DNA of 59,080 nucleotides from positions 1-59,080 of the forward strand of contig NZ_CAJNOB010000006.1 in NCBI RefSeq assembly GCF_905250085.1, in the 5' to 3' direction. Positions 9,341 through 17,673 of the stretch are shown in pieces (within the stretch, counting starts at the first letter, position 1; each line of letters starts with the position of its first letter). The notes beneath the pieces were generated by a model. The model ran no database searches and was not told the DNA's origin. It worked only from the letters and a program-made list of their open reading frames with translations. A program made the position numbers and the translations under genes. The stretch comes from Candidatus Methylacidithermus pantelleriae. GTDB lineage: Bacteria > Verrucomicrobiota > Verrucomicrobiia > Methylacidiphilales > Methylacidiphilaceae.

Positions 9341-10360
9341 ATGACCGTGCACGAGCTTACTACCCGGCTGGCTCAGGGAGGGGAGCTCATCCAGGTATCC
9401 TTGCCTTGTCAAGTGGTTCAATTACGCACCTTACGCGCGCGTAACGGTAATCCCTACATCGAATTGGAATTTACCGACGGCACGGCAAGCCAGAGGGTAC
9501 GTGTGTGGCATGATCATCCCGCCTATCCTGAGTGCCGGGAGCTAGAGGAGGGAGGGTTTATTTTTTTGCAGGGAGTACTGCGCCGTACCCCTTGGGGATT
9601 AAGCGGGGAAGAGCTAAAAGTGCGGCCTCTGACGCCCGATGAGGTTGAGGAGTTACTTGCAGGCCCCCCTGATCGACACGTTTTCCAGGAAAAAGCATAC
9701 CAGAAGGTAGTTGAGTTCATTGGGAAGGTGACTGACCCGCGGTTACGAAAGCTTGGTCTTAGCTTTTTAGAGGAACACGGTGCTCAATTTCGAAGGGCGC
9801 CGGCAGCAAGGGAATACCATCATGCTTACCGAGGAGGCCTATTGGAACATGTCGCGCAGATGCTGGAAGCTGCGTCGGCCCTGGAGCCTGTATACCCCAA
9901 TGTGAACTGGGATCTTGTCCGGGTGGGAATTCTTTTTCACGATAGCGGGAAATTGTGGGAACACAGTTGTGGTGCTCGAACTCTCGCCTCTCATTCCACC
10001 CGAGTTGGGGAGCTCCTGGGTCACATCCCCATTGGGATTGAGCTTGTGAATCGCCTCTGGCGGGATCTTTCTCACAGTCCTGAGTTTTCTCTACCTGGAG
10101 AGCCGCCTGCAGAAGACGTGCGGCAACATTTACTCCATTTGATCGCTTCGCATCATGGTCAGAGGGAATTTGGGTCTCCTGTCACGCCCAAAACACCGGA
10201 AGCCTGGGTCCTTCATTATCTGGACAACCTGGATGCGAAGCTTGCCATGCTTAAGGCTGCCTATGAGGAAACGGTCGCCGATCTTCGTGGGATCTACGAA
10301 CGACGTCCTCCGTTGGAGGGCCGGCCGGTGGAACCGTTACCTCGGTATCGCTCGACTTAA
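9341..10360 (+). CDS. 3'-5' exoribonuclease, YhaM-like (OB fold + HD domain)
   Basis: A 339-residue protein with two recognisable parts. Residues ~10-100 form an OB-fold nucleic-acid binding module. Residues ~155-310 form an HD-type metal-dependent phosphohydrolase with H161, the GGLLEH block ending at H170, the H200-D201 pair in LFHDSGK, a later HH in IASHHGQ, and D237-type residues near YLDNLDAK. This is the architecture of YhaM (CMP-binding factor) enzymes, which remove nucleotides from 3' ends of RNA and single-stranded DNA. ATG at 9341 follows a purine-rich GGGGAG. It stands alone, divergent from the RND pair and convergent with the small lipoprotein gene. Confidence 0.85.
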   Translation: MTVHELTTRLAQGGELIQVSLPCQVVQLRTLRARNGNPYIELEFTDGTASQRVRVWHDHPAYPECRELEEGGFIFLQGVLRRTPWGLSGEELKVRPLTPDEVEELLAGPPDRHVFQEKAYQKVVEFIGKVTDPRLRKLGLSFLEEHGAQFRRAPAAREYHHAYRGGLLEHVAQMLEAASALEPVYPNVNWDLVRVGILFHDSGKLWEHSCGARTLASHSTRVGELLGHIPIGIELVNRLWRDLSHSPEFSLPGEPPAEDVRQHLLHLIASHHGQREFGSPVTPKTPEAWVLHYLDNLDAKLAMLKAAYEETVADLRGIYERRPPLEGRPVEPLPRYRST

Positions 10361-10454
10361 GGCATGGAAAGGATGCCTCTTGGATCCGGTTGCGTGGAAT
10401 GGCACCTCCCGGATTGCCTCATCCCAGGCTACGGGTTGTCCCCGCACGGGAGCG

Positions 10455-10712
10455 CTACCGTCCCGGGCCTCCATATCCCCCTAAATAAGATCCTATCGGA
10501 CCCGCTGCTTCCCAGGGTTCCGGCCGGTTCCAGGGTAGGGTAGAAACATTTCCGGAGGAGGTAGAGGCGGGAGATGGGTTGGAACTGGAAGACGCGGTGC
10601 GGGATTGCGAAGCACAACCTGCAAAAAGCAAGCACAAGACCCCCAGCCACCCTGCCTTCACTACCCGGCGTGTCATCTCTTCCATCCGGCCATGCACGAT
10701 GGATCGGCTCAT
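10455..10712 (-). CDS. Small putative lipoprotein
   Basis: An 85-residue reading frame whose ATG overlaps the TGA of the upstream coiled-coil gene (ATGA, 10709-10712), implying translational coupling. After a short basic start there is a hydrophobic stretch (VLCLLFAGC) ending in a lipobox-like FAGC, followed by a Ser/Pro-rich low-complexity tail with no predicted fold. The likely mature product is a lipid-anchored peptide of about 50 residues in the cell envelope. No family is recognised. The real start may be the first, tenth or thirteenth codon (all Met); the first is favoured by the overlap. Confidence 0.6.
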   Translation of the reverse strand: MSRSIVHGRMEEMTRRVVKAGWLGVLCLLFAGCASQSRTASSSSNPSPASTSSGNVSTLPWNRPEPWEAAGPIGSYLGGYGGPGR

Positions 10713-11419
10713 TCGCGTGTTCCCCCACTGACTTCGTCCCCTGGCTCAATCTTTCCTTTCACTGTGTCGGTCAAAATATCGGCTACCGCGCTGCGAGCCT
10801 CGGTAGATACAACTTTGATCCGTCCCACGTATTGCTTGTTATGATAAACAAAAAGTTCGGCATTTTCCACAAGACCCTGCTTTTCCCCGATATCCAAAAT
10901 GACAAAATTCCACGTCCGGTTGACTGAAAGCACTTTTCCTTTGACCGGGTGCGGGAGGGCCGTTCTCCCAGAGCCCTCAACCATCCCACGCAAGCGAGCG
11001 ATTTCGTTGCGGGCGGCCTCCAAGCTCTGCTGGAGGTTTTCTTTTTCCTTTTCAAGTTCTTGCACCTTGTCTTGGGTCGTCGGGTCGGTCTCATCATGCG
11101 CTCGCGCGAGTTTTTCTTCAGCCTCTCGGAGCTTCTTTTCTAACTGGGCTGCCTGATCTTTGGTTAGCAGGAGATCGCCCTCCAAAGAAGTATTCTTTGC
11201 TCGCAACTCGTTCAGCTGCGCAGCGGTTTGAACAAGATTGGCCTTTGTGGTCGTAAGCTCCGTTTCGTTTTTTAACAGTTCCAGATCCTTTTGTTTCACG
11301 CGATTGATGGCCCCGACAAGCTCCTGTCGCGATTGATTCCGCTGGCGCACCACCAAGTACGAAATCCCTCCGCAGGCTACCACTCCCAAAAGCGTAAGCA
11401 GAAGGAAGAATCGGACCAT
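10709..11419 (-). CDS. Membrane-anchored coiled-coil protein
   Basis: A 236-residue protein. Residues ~3-25 are one hydrophobic segment (signal anchor). Residues ~30-145 are a long charged coiled coil rich in Glu, Lys, Leu and Gln heptads. Residues ~155-230 are a compact beta-rich tail (KGKVLSVNRTWNFVILDIG..., a possible small barrel of the kind seen in cell-wall-associated coiled-coil proteins). It probably sits in the inner membrane with the coil in the periplasm. It forms a two-gene unit with the small lipoprotein that overlaps its stop codon. No specific function is recognised; an envelope structural or scaffolding role is an inference from shape and partner. Confidence 0.75.
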   Translation of the reverse strand: MVRFFLLLTLLGVVACGGISYLVVRQRNQSRQELVGAINRVKQKDLELLKNETELTTTKANLVQTAAQLNELRAKNTSLEGDLLLTKDQAAQLEKKLREAEEKLARAHDETDPTTQDKVQELEKEKENLQQSLEAARNEIARLRGMVEGSGRTALPHPVKGKVLSVNRTWNFVILDIGEKQGLVENAELFVYHNKQYVGRIKVVSTEARSAVADILTDTVKGKIEPGDEVSGGTRE

Positions 11420-12103
11420 GGCTTGTTGTGGCTAAAGCAAAGCGAATGTGAGCCGTTTGGCCCTTTTTTTACCTTCTTTTTTCTCAAACGCAAACCAAAA
11501 CCTGTAATCATGCAAACGGTCGGCCTTTCCCAATACTGTTTCCCAGGGATTACACGTTCAGAATGGACGGAAAGCCTCCTCGGACGGGTTTTGAAAGAAA
11601 GAACGATCACTCGAACAAAACGGGCACGTTTGCAAGGTCCTAACTCTCAAGGCGGATGGCCCGCCATTTCGAGTAGCTACTTTCCCTTTTTTGGTAAAGC
11701 CTTGCGTGAGCTTTCGAGCCAAACCCCAATGCTTGCACCTCTGGGAAAGTCTATCCGGTAAAGACTCTTTAACCAAATGTGTGTGCCCTCTGCGGGGTCC
11801 TCGCTCTTTTTTTGGAAAGCTTGGTGTCGTTCCCTTGTCTTGAAACGCTATCTGGAGGGTAGCCTCTCTCCCATGGCAGGGATGTACGTCTTCAATGCTT
11901 GGGGCACCGAGGAAAATCCATTGCCCCGTCAGCTAGCAAACGGATGCGTCAGGGTCATGGGCGCAACAAACCAGAGTGCGGGAGCCTTGGGTAAGGCCGG
12001 TGGGTCCGCGGCCTAGCTTCCTTTTCGTACGGCTATCTATTCGGGGTGCAAGACTGTGACAAGCTCGCGACTGGGGCAGCGGGTTTGTGCGGGATATAGA
12101 GAC
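11420..12103. other. Intergenic stretch without a supported gene
   Basis: About 680 bases. Short frames exist on both strands, but none shows a family motif, a signal peptide with a credible ribosome site, or coupling to a neighbour. Nothing further was recognised. Confidence 0.4.
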
Positions 12104-12919
12104 CTAGGGAGGATTTCCCCAAACGTCAGATTCCAGTGAAGGAGGGAGGGGTAAAAAAAGGGTTAACCGCTTTTGGGGTTCCGAAGGGGACTCTCGGAGA
12201 ATCTCCAAAGGTAGGCGTGATCCTCCCCTTTTGGCTATTTCTTCTTTGCTTTCTTTAAGCAGATCCAATAGATCCTGAAGCTTTTGCACCGGCTTGCCGT
12301 TGCACGCTTGGATTCGATCGGAAGGACAAAGACCGGCGCGTCCTGCAGGGGCCTCTCTATCCACAGCTAGAACCAGAATGCCAGGTCCGGAGTCCTCCAC
12401 GAGCAACATACCCTCGGGAGGATCAAACGGTTCATCCCAGAGCCGGCCTGTCTTTGGGTCCAAGAGACACACCCGAATGGATTCCCCCTCCAGCGTATAG
12501 AAAGCTTGTCGGAAAAGGACAACCCGAGTCCATGGGCTCTGCCTAGCTGCCCGAATAGGCCCGGCGGAAGGGGCCCGTTCTACTTGCCCCACAGAATCAA
12601 AGGCTCCGTTACGACTAAAGGCCTGGTTTGCCTGGCCATGGGAAAGGATGGGAGGGGAGCCGGGTGTTTCCTCAACAGGTGTCCGGTACACAAGTCGCCA
12701 CGTGTAACTTGTTGGGACGGCCCATCCCGAATGGATGGCTGTCGGATAGCGCGCGTGAACTCCCTGTGGGGTTTCTTCCAGGGGAAGGGCCTCCCACAGC
12801 GGGGGCCGATAGGAAGTTGACCAAAGGTAGGGCATTCCCCAAGCGGCCACCACGAAAAGGAGGCTTCTCCCAAGCAAATGCAGGGTCCTGGGCCTTAAGG
12901 GAAAGATCCGGGCGCACAT
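12104..12919 (-). CDS. Membrane protein with C-terminal PDZ domain
   Basis: About 271 residues from the ATG at 12919, which is preferred over the upstream in-frame start because that one runs inside the DUF167 gene and AAGG precedes 12919. A hydrophobic N-terminal segment (LHLLGRSLLFVVAAW) anchors it. Near the C-terminus, LAVDREAPAGRAGLCPSDRI followed by CNGKPVQ is a PDZ domain of the type found in type II secretion GspC and HtrA-like proteins. The middle is a Pro-rich region of unknown fold. It lies 4 bases after the DUF167 gene, so the two are probably one operon. Its role is unknown; binding of another envelope protein's C-terminus is a reasonable guess. Confidence 0.65.
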   Translation of the reverse strand: MCARIFPLRPRTLHLLGRSLLFVVAAWGMPYLWSTSYRPPLWEALPLEETPQGVHARYPTAIHSGWAVPTSYTWRLVYRTPVEETPGSPPILSHGQANQAFSRNGAFDSVGQVERAPSAGPIRAARQSPWTRVVLFRQAFYTLEGESIRVCLLDPKTGRLWDEPFDPPEGMLLVEDSGPGILVLAVDREAPAGRAGLCPSDRIQACNGKPVQKLQDLLDLLKESKEEIAKRGGSRLPLEILRESPSEPQKRLTLFLPLPPSLESDVWGNPP

Positions 12920-12923
12920 AACC

Positions 12924-13235
12924 TTACGGGCTAGAGCCTGCCGAGCCCTCGTGTGCGATATCGGCCAGGAACCGGTCCACATCCAGGGGGGATGGGCTTT
13001 GGATCATGAGAATCTTCTGGCGGGATTTTTTGCCGGCTATAATCGAGACCCGACAGGGTTTGGGTCGGAAGAGCTGGGAGAAAAAACGCACAAGCTCCTC
13101 GTTGGCCCTGCCTTCCTGGGGAGGGGATTGGACTTCGATCTTCCAGCCGTCCCCGTGACGCCCCAGCAGACGTGTGTGAGATCCCCGAGGTTTGACCCAA
13201 ACCTGGAGCCGGTACTGGAAAGCGGGACGCGACAT
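12924..13235 (-). CDS. DUF167 / YggU family protein
   Basis: A 103-residue protein matching the small alpha/beta DUF167 fold: VWVKPRGSHTRLLG (beta-hairpin region), PPQEGRANEELVRFF (the conserved P..GkAN..l...la signature), and AGKKSRQKIL (the typical SR.K motif). Family members such as YggU occur from bacteria to humans, and their biochemical role is not established. It begins at ATG 13235 and is followed after 4 bases by the PDZ protein gene. Confidence 0.85.
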   Translation of the reverse strand: MSRPAFQYRLQVWVKPRGSHTRLLGRHGDGWKIEVQSPPQEGRANEELVRFFSQLFRPKPCRVSIIAGKKSRQKILMIQSPSPLDVDRFLADIAHEGSAGSSP

Positions 13236-13422
13236 TCCAAACTTCCTGTGCCAGAGTCGACCGAAAGGGGTTCCGGCTCTGCAAAAAAGGCAAACACGAC
13301 CTTAACTTGCCCTTTATCCTATCACAAGTCGGGAGGTTCTCCGAATAGGGCAAAAAAACTTTCCCGTTTGATGCGTTTTCGTGTTCCTTTCCGGTCGCCA
13401 AGTGTGCTAGGTTAGCTGAGTC

Positions 13423-13584
13423 ATGGTAGCCAATCCGAAATGGCCTCCAGGGGATTGGGACGACAAAAGAAAGATCTTTCTTGAGCTTTTTCGTATCCTG
13501 GTCGTCCTAGCGGGGATCACTCTTGCGGCCCGAGCAATGGGTGGAATTCTTCGGTTTTTCCTCTTTCACATGGCTGATCTCTAG
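13423..13584 (+). CDS. Possible small membrane protein (53 residues)
   Basis: A short frame from ATG 13423 to TAG 13582-13584. The product starts with a polar stretch containing WPPGDWDDKR, followed by a hydrophobic/amphipathic helix (LFRILVVLAGITLAARAMGG) and a second short hydrophobic piece, as in single-pass small membrane proteins. No clear Shine-Dalgarno sequence precedes it and no family is recognised. It could be an unannotated small gene or chance; the clean hydrophobic helix is the only support. Confidence 0.35.
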   Translation: MVANPKWPPGDWDDKRKIFLELFRILVVLAGITLAARAMGGILRFFLFHMADL

Positions 13585-13778
13585 GGGAAGGAGCTTTTCC
13601 CAAGGGTGGCCGTCGACTGTAAGAGGTCCCCGGAGGTGCCTCCCGCGGCTAGAACAAAACATGTTGGCTTTCCCGTTACCGAAAGGGAAACGAGCCGGTT
13701 CTTTGTCACGCGATTTTCCCAGTGCAAGGCTCTTTTGCTTGCGGGCGAGAAGGCTTGCCGGGCTGTCACAGGTCCAAG

Positions 13779-13850
13779 CGACCCCAACGGGATTCGAACC
13801 CGTGCTACCACCTTGAAAGGGTGGTGTGCTAACCACTACACAATGGGGTC
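13779..13850 (-). tRNA. tRNA-Glu (UUC anticodon)
   Basis: On the minus strand a full cloverleaf can be folded. The acceptor GACCCCA pairs with TGGGGTC, with discriminator G at 13779. The D-arm contains GTAGTGGTTAG, the anticodon stem is CCACC/GGTGG with loop CTTTCAA (anticodon TTC), and the T-arm is CGGGTTCGAATCCCG. It is 72 bases long without an encoded CCA. The anticodon and sequence fit bacterial tRNA-Glu. Confidence 0.95.
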
Positions 13851-13886
13851 AGGAGAGGAGACAAGTTCCCTCAATCACGTAGTAAA

Positions 13887-14702
13887 TCAGAGTTTTGGGT
13901 CTTGAGCAACCGCCGGGTGACTGGGCCCCCATTGGACCCGGACCGGGCAGGAACTGGGAAGAATGACTTCCACTTTGACCTGGGCGGCCAGCTCTCCCAG
14001 CCGTTCCATCACCCGGCGTTTGGCCAGGGCGGGGTCGTTGCAATCTTCGCTCAGATGTCCCAGGTAGACCTCCCGCAGTTCCGCTCTTGCCAATGCCGCC
14101 ACTAGTTCGGCTGCGGCTTCGTTGGAGAGGTGGCCGTGCCGGGAGATGATGCGCTGTTTGATGGACCAGGGACGCTTGGGATCCTTTTGGAGGAGTTCCA
14201 TTTCGTAATTGGCTTCTAACAGGATTCCGCGTGCCTCTCGCAGCCGTTCGATGACCAGCCCCGTAACGTACCCGAGGTCGGTCACAATGCCAAAACAACC
14301 CTGCGCGTGCCGCAAAAGAAGCCCAACCGGATCGTAAGCATCGTGCGGAACCGGAAAGGTCTCCATTTGGAGATCCGCAAGTTCGATAGCCCGTCCGGCC
14401 TCCACAGGAATCCACCGGGGAGGCTGGGTCAGCTGAGGAGAGATGACCCGGTAGGTAGTTGGGCTACAAAAAAGAGGGACCGGGTACTTTTTCAATAGTA
14501 CCGGTAGCCCGCTGGCGTGATCCGAATGTTCGTGGGTGAGGAGGATTCCGTCGAGATCCGCGGGAGACAGGCCAATCTTGCGGAGAGTGTCTTCTAGCCT
14601 TCGGCAGCTCAGTCCGGCATCTACGAGAAGTCGGGTGCAGTTGGTTGCAACGAGAGTCGCATTGCCTTTGCTGGAACTAGCGAGAATGGTCACCGAAAAC
14701 AT
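13887..14702 (-). CDS. MBL-fold metallo-hydrolase, YycJ/WalJ-like
   Basis: About 271 residues from ATG 14702, chosen over the longer frame because TATGGAG precedes it and because family members begin with a beta strand followed by SSSKGN. The metal-binding signature HEHSDH is at residues 57-62, with a DAG turn before it and further histidines (VPHDAYDP, YLGHLSEDC) in the expected later positions. The family includes WalJ/YycJ, a single-domain exonuclease-like metallo-beta-lactamase linked to mismatch repair or cell-wall signalling in Firmicutes. Which role applies here is unknown. It is divergent from rpoN. Confidence 0.85.
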   Translation of the reverse strand: MFSVTILASSSKGNATLVATNCTRLLVDAGLSCRRLEDTLRKIGLSPADLDGILLTHEHSDHASGLPVLLKKYPVPLFCSPTTYRVISPQLTQPPRWIPVEAGRAIELADLQMETFPVPHDAYDPVGLLLRHAQGCFGIVTDLGYVTGLVIERLREARGILLEANYEMELLQKDPKRPWSIKQRIISRHGHLSNEAAAELVAALARAELREVYLGHLSEDCNDPALAKRRVMERLGELAAQVKVEVILPSSCPVRVQWGPSHPAVAQDPKL

Positions 14703-14859
14703 GGCTATCACTCCATAGGAAAAAGGAGCCGGATGGGCCAGCCTGAGTTTTGGGAAGGAACCCAAGTCTTAGGTATCCGAGCCGGCCGGAGCCCCCTTGA
14801 CCAGATGGGCTTTTGGGAGTTGGCATTTTTTTTGCTAGGAGGCTACACTTTCGGTAGCC

Positions 14860-16239
14860 ATGGGGGATGTAGGCCTCTATCAAACCGTCCGGCTTGCCCC
14901 GACTCTTTCCCCGCAGATGCGTCAATCCCTTACGCTTCTGCAGGCCCCCGCGCTTGAGCTTCGAGCTTTGGTAGCCCAGGAGCTCGCAATGAACCCGGTT
15001 TTGGAAGAGTGGGAAGAACAAGTGCGCCGGGAAGAGGAAGACCTTGAGACGGTCATTCAAGAGGAACTTGAATGGGACGACTACTTTTCCCAACTGCAAG
15101 GCGCCAATGGGTACGATGAGGAAGCCGCCGAGAAGAGGCGCCACTTTTTTGAATCCCAATCAGTCGGGCCTACGCTGGCGGAGCATCTGGAAGCCCAGCT
15201 TGGTTGGGTAACCAAGGACGCCACGATGCGGAGGGCCGCCCAAGAAATCATTGGCAATCTCGACGAGGACGGCTATTTGCGGGTTCCCCTGGAGGAAGTG
15301 AGCCTGGGGTGCGGGTTAGCCCTGGATACGGTCAAAGAGGCGCTCCAGCTGGTCCAGTCTCTGGATCCGGTTGGGGTAGGTGCACGGGATCTGAAGGAAT
15401 GCTTGCTCCTTCAGCTGGATAGGCTTGGAAGGCGGGAGGATGTAGAGGGAAAAATCGTTGCGCAATATCTCGAAGAGCTGGGCAAAAAGAAGTGGCAAGT
15501 CATTGCGCGAGCTCTTCGGGTTTCCTTGGACCGGGTACGCGAGGCAGCGGATTTGATCTCCAGCCTTGATCCCAGACCTGGAGCTCGCTTCAGCCGGGAC
15601 GAAAAATTCCGGGTGATTCAAGCCGACCTCATTGCCGAAAAAGTTGGTGAGCGGTGGATTGCGATTCCGAATGAGGCGGTGGTTCCCCGGCTGCGGATTA
15701 GTGATACCTACAAGGAGCTTTTGGCCTCATCCCATTCCGATCCTTCTGTCCGGCAGTATCTCCGAGAAAAAATCCGTGCGGGTCGCTTTCTCATTAAATG
15801 TCTTCTTTTGCGGGAACAGACGCTATTGAACGTCGCCAATGCTATTGTCCAACATCAACAAGAGTTTTTTGAAAAAGGAGCGATTGCGCTTCGGCCTCTT
15901 ACCATGAATCAAATTGCAAGCGAGGTGGGGATCCATGAAACAACCGTGAGCCGCGCGATTGCCCATAAGTACATGGAAACCCCCTGGGGCATGTACGAGC
16001 TTAAATACTTTTTCTCTTCGGGATACCAAATTTCCAACGGTGCCGTTGTGTCCACCCGCTGCATTAAGGAAGCAATTGCGGAAATGATAGCTCGGGAGGA
16101 CCCAAGACGTCCCTTGTCTGACCAGGAGCTTGTAGCGCGACTCGCCGAGAGAGGGATCCGGCTGGCAAGGCGTACTGTTGCCAAGTACCGGGCGAGCTTG
16201 CGCATTTTGCCTTCCCATCTTCGAAAGTCGGCCCCCTAG
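14860..16239 (+). CDS. rpoN: RNA polymerase sigma-54 factor
   Basis: 459 residues with the three regions of sigma-54. Region I is a Gln/Leu-rich activator-interacting helix (LAPTLSPQMRQSLTLLQAP). An acidic region II and the core-binding domain follow, then the DNA-binding domain with a helix-turn-helix (ASEVGIHETTVSRAIAHKYM) and the RpoN box ARRTVAKYRA at residues 436-445, which contacts the -24 element. Length and motifs are normal. Sigma-54 needs AAA+ activators, none of which are in the window. The 3' flank switches abruptly into an A+T-rich block of mobile-element origin. Confidence 0.97.
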   Translation: MGDVGLYQTVRLAPTLSPQMRQSLTLLQAPALELRALVAQELAMNPVLEEWEEQVRREEEDLETVIQEELEWDDYFSQLQGANGYDEEAAEKRRHFFESQSVGPTLAEHLEAQLGWVTKDATMRRAAQEIIGNLDEDGYLRVPLEEVSLGCGLALDTVKEALQLVQSLDPVGVGARDLKECLLLQLDRLGRREDVEGKIVAQYLEELGKKKWQVIARALRVSLDRVREAADLISSLDPRPGARFSRDEKFRVIQADLIAEKVGERWIAIPNEAVVPRLRISDTYKELLASSHSDPSVRQYLREKIRAGRFLIKCLLLREQTLLNVANAIVQHQQEFFEKGAIALRPLTMNQIASEVGIHETTVSRAIAHKYMETPWGMYELKYFFSSGYQISNGAVVSTRCIKEAIAEMIAREDPRRPLSDQELVARLAERGIRLARRTVAKYRASLRILPSHLRKSAP

Positions 16240-16278
16240 GATCCTGCAAAAGTCAACGATAATTAAGTCGACGAATAA

Positions 16279-16929
16279 GACTCAATAAAAGACCCGAGCA
16301 TAGCGCTTTTCGGGAGGCTGTGCGTCATCCCGTTCTATGCAAGGTTCGTTGATGGTCTTGAGGAAGATAGACCTCCGACCTTCAAGAGGGAGATCAATAT
16401 CGAAGGGAAGTTCGAACAAGAAAGGTCAGGGATACTAAACTGGATGCTGGACGGGTTAAGTTGGTGGTTAAATGGTAGCCGGATAAAGAAGGAAATGGAG
16501 AAGGTGGAGTCGGTAAGGCGGATGACAATGGAGTTCTTCACCGAGGGGAATGTTTTTTATGGGTGGTTGCTCGAGTGCACGGTAAGGGATGGTAGTTCGG
16601 TTACTCCTTTTGAGAAGCTATATGAGAGTTTCAGACCATATTGCGAAAATTACGGAGAGAAGGAGGTAATCAAACCGTGCTACTTCTCCAGGTATCTGAA
16701 ACAAGCTGTGTTCCCTGCTGTTGCGAAAAACCGTCCACCGGACAGGCAAGGGATTCGGTTGAAGAGGGAGGACAATGTGCGTGGTGACCAAGAACCTCAA
16801 GTGATCCGTTTCCCACAGTCTCCGTTACAGAGGGTTTTGCAGGAGGAAGGGTATCGGGTGGCCCAGTCGGAAGAAGGACCGAATGGAGAGGTTTTGGAGG
16901 AGGAAGGAGAGGATCAAGAACCGTTTTAA
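16279..16929 (+). pseudogene. C-terminal remnant of a D5/P4-type phage or plasmid primase-helicase
   Basis: The frame is open from just after a TAA at 16276 to the stop at 16929, with no start codon before 16444, so the 5' part is missing. Near 16312-16340 it reads GRLCVIPFYARF, the RL..IPF motif that follows the superfamily 3 helicase core in D5/P4-like proteins. Next come a helix ending SGILNWMLDGLSWWL (the typical 'gIlaWlv.G...w' block) and a winged-helix piece (PFEKLYESFRPYCENYGE...). The Walker A and B region is gone. The remnant is A+T-rich and directly precedes a cassette of small genes, so it marks the trace of an integrated plasmid or phage-like element. Confidence 0.7.
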
Positions 16930-16948
16930 ACCAAAAAAGGAGGTAGAA

Positions 16949-17368
16949 ATGCTGAATGTGACAGGAAATGCTGAATATGGTAGGGATAGCGCTAGAACCA
17001 TTTGTGAGAAGCTTAGTAAGATAGAAAACCTAGCTAGGAAAGCTAAGGAGGAGATAGAACAATCGAAAGATCATTGGTATGGGCTTAAGTCACATATTTG
17101 AAAAGCTAGGAAATTGGTTGATGAGTGTGGTAAATTGGATGGTGGTGAGGAATACGCGGTTGTTGATGCCGGAACGGGAGATGGGCTTGAAATGATATGT
17201 GGAATAAGAAGAGAAATAGAAGATCTAACATCTCTTCTTAGAGACATAGAGGAATCTATGAGTGAGAAATTGGGGGAGGGTGGTTATAAATGCTTTATTG
17301 TCCTTGAGCTATGCGAATTACTTGGGTCAGAGTTGGAACATGTGTTTGGACTAAGTAGGACCCAATGA
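16949..17368 (+). pseudogene. Small helical protein interrupted by an in-frame TGA
   Basis: ATG 16949 is preceded by an excellent ribosome site (AAAAAAGGAGGT). Coding runs 50 residues to a TGA at 17099-17101, then continues in the same frame as KARKLVDECGKLDGG and on for about 88 more residues to 17368. Charged helical character persists on both sides of the stop, and the next gene overlaps the final TGA by ATGA. The simplest reading is one ~138-residue helical protein cut by a nonsense mutation. Two separate small proteins, or readthrough, are alternatives; the second half has no good start of its own (an ATG at 17114 has no ribosome site). No family is recognised. Confidence 0.5.
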
Positions 17369-17673
17369 AACGGTCGATCCTGGTCCTATGCATCGGCATG
17401 CTGCTGTCCGCCAGCACCGTAACGGGAAGGTGCTACGGGTACTTTGGTAATCGGTTGGAGGAGGTAGAAGAGAAGCTGGATGATGTGAAGGATTCTATGG
17501 ATACCTTGGAGGAATCCTTGGATGAAATAAAGAATTCATTGGATGAGAAGTCTGTGGGTGACTTGGAGGAATCCTTGAATGAAGTTAAAAGTTCCTTGGA
17601 TGATGTAAAGAGTTCCTTGGATGATATCGAGGATACCTTGAGAGATATCGAGAGGTGGGAGATGCTGAGGTGA
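17365..17673 (+). CDS. Secreted or periplasmic coiled-coil repeat protein
   Basis: A 102-residue protein whose ATG overlaps the preceding stop (ATGA at 17365-17368). Residues 1-21 form a clear signal peptide (MKRSILVLCIGMLLSAS...). The rest is almost entirely a coiled coil of seven-residue units of the form SLDEIKN or SLDDVKS. Codon use is A+T-rich compared with the flanking housekeeping genes. The family is not recognised. Short heptad-repeat envelope proteins of this kind can be phage superinfection-exclusion or lipoprotein-like structural factors, but that is speculation. It is part of the small-gene cassette behind the primase remnant. Confidence 0.6.
   Translation: MKRSILVLCIGMLLSASTVTGRCYGYFGNRLEEVEEKLDDVKDSMDTLEESLDEIKNSLDEKSVGDLEESLNEVKSSLDDVKSSLDDIEDTLRDIERWEMLR
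17590..17631 (+). repeat. Tandem 21-bp (7-codon) coiled-coil repeat
   Basis: Two adjacent 21-base units (17590-17610 and 17611-17631) begin with the identical 15 bases AGTTCCTTGGATGAT and differ in only a few bases after that. More diverged units extend upstream to about 17470. They encode the SLDDVKS-type heptads, so the repeat probably grew by slippage. Confidence 0.7.
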
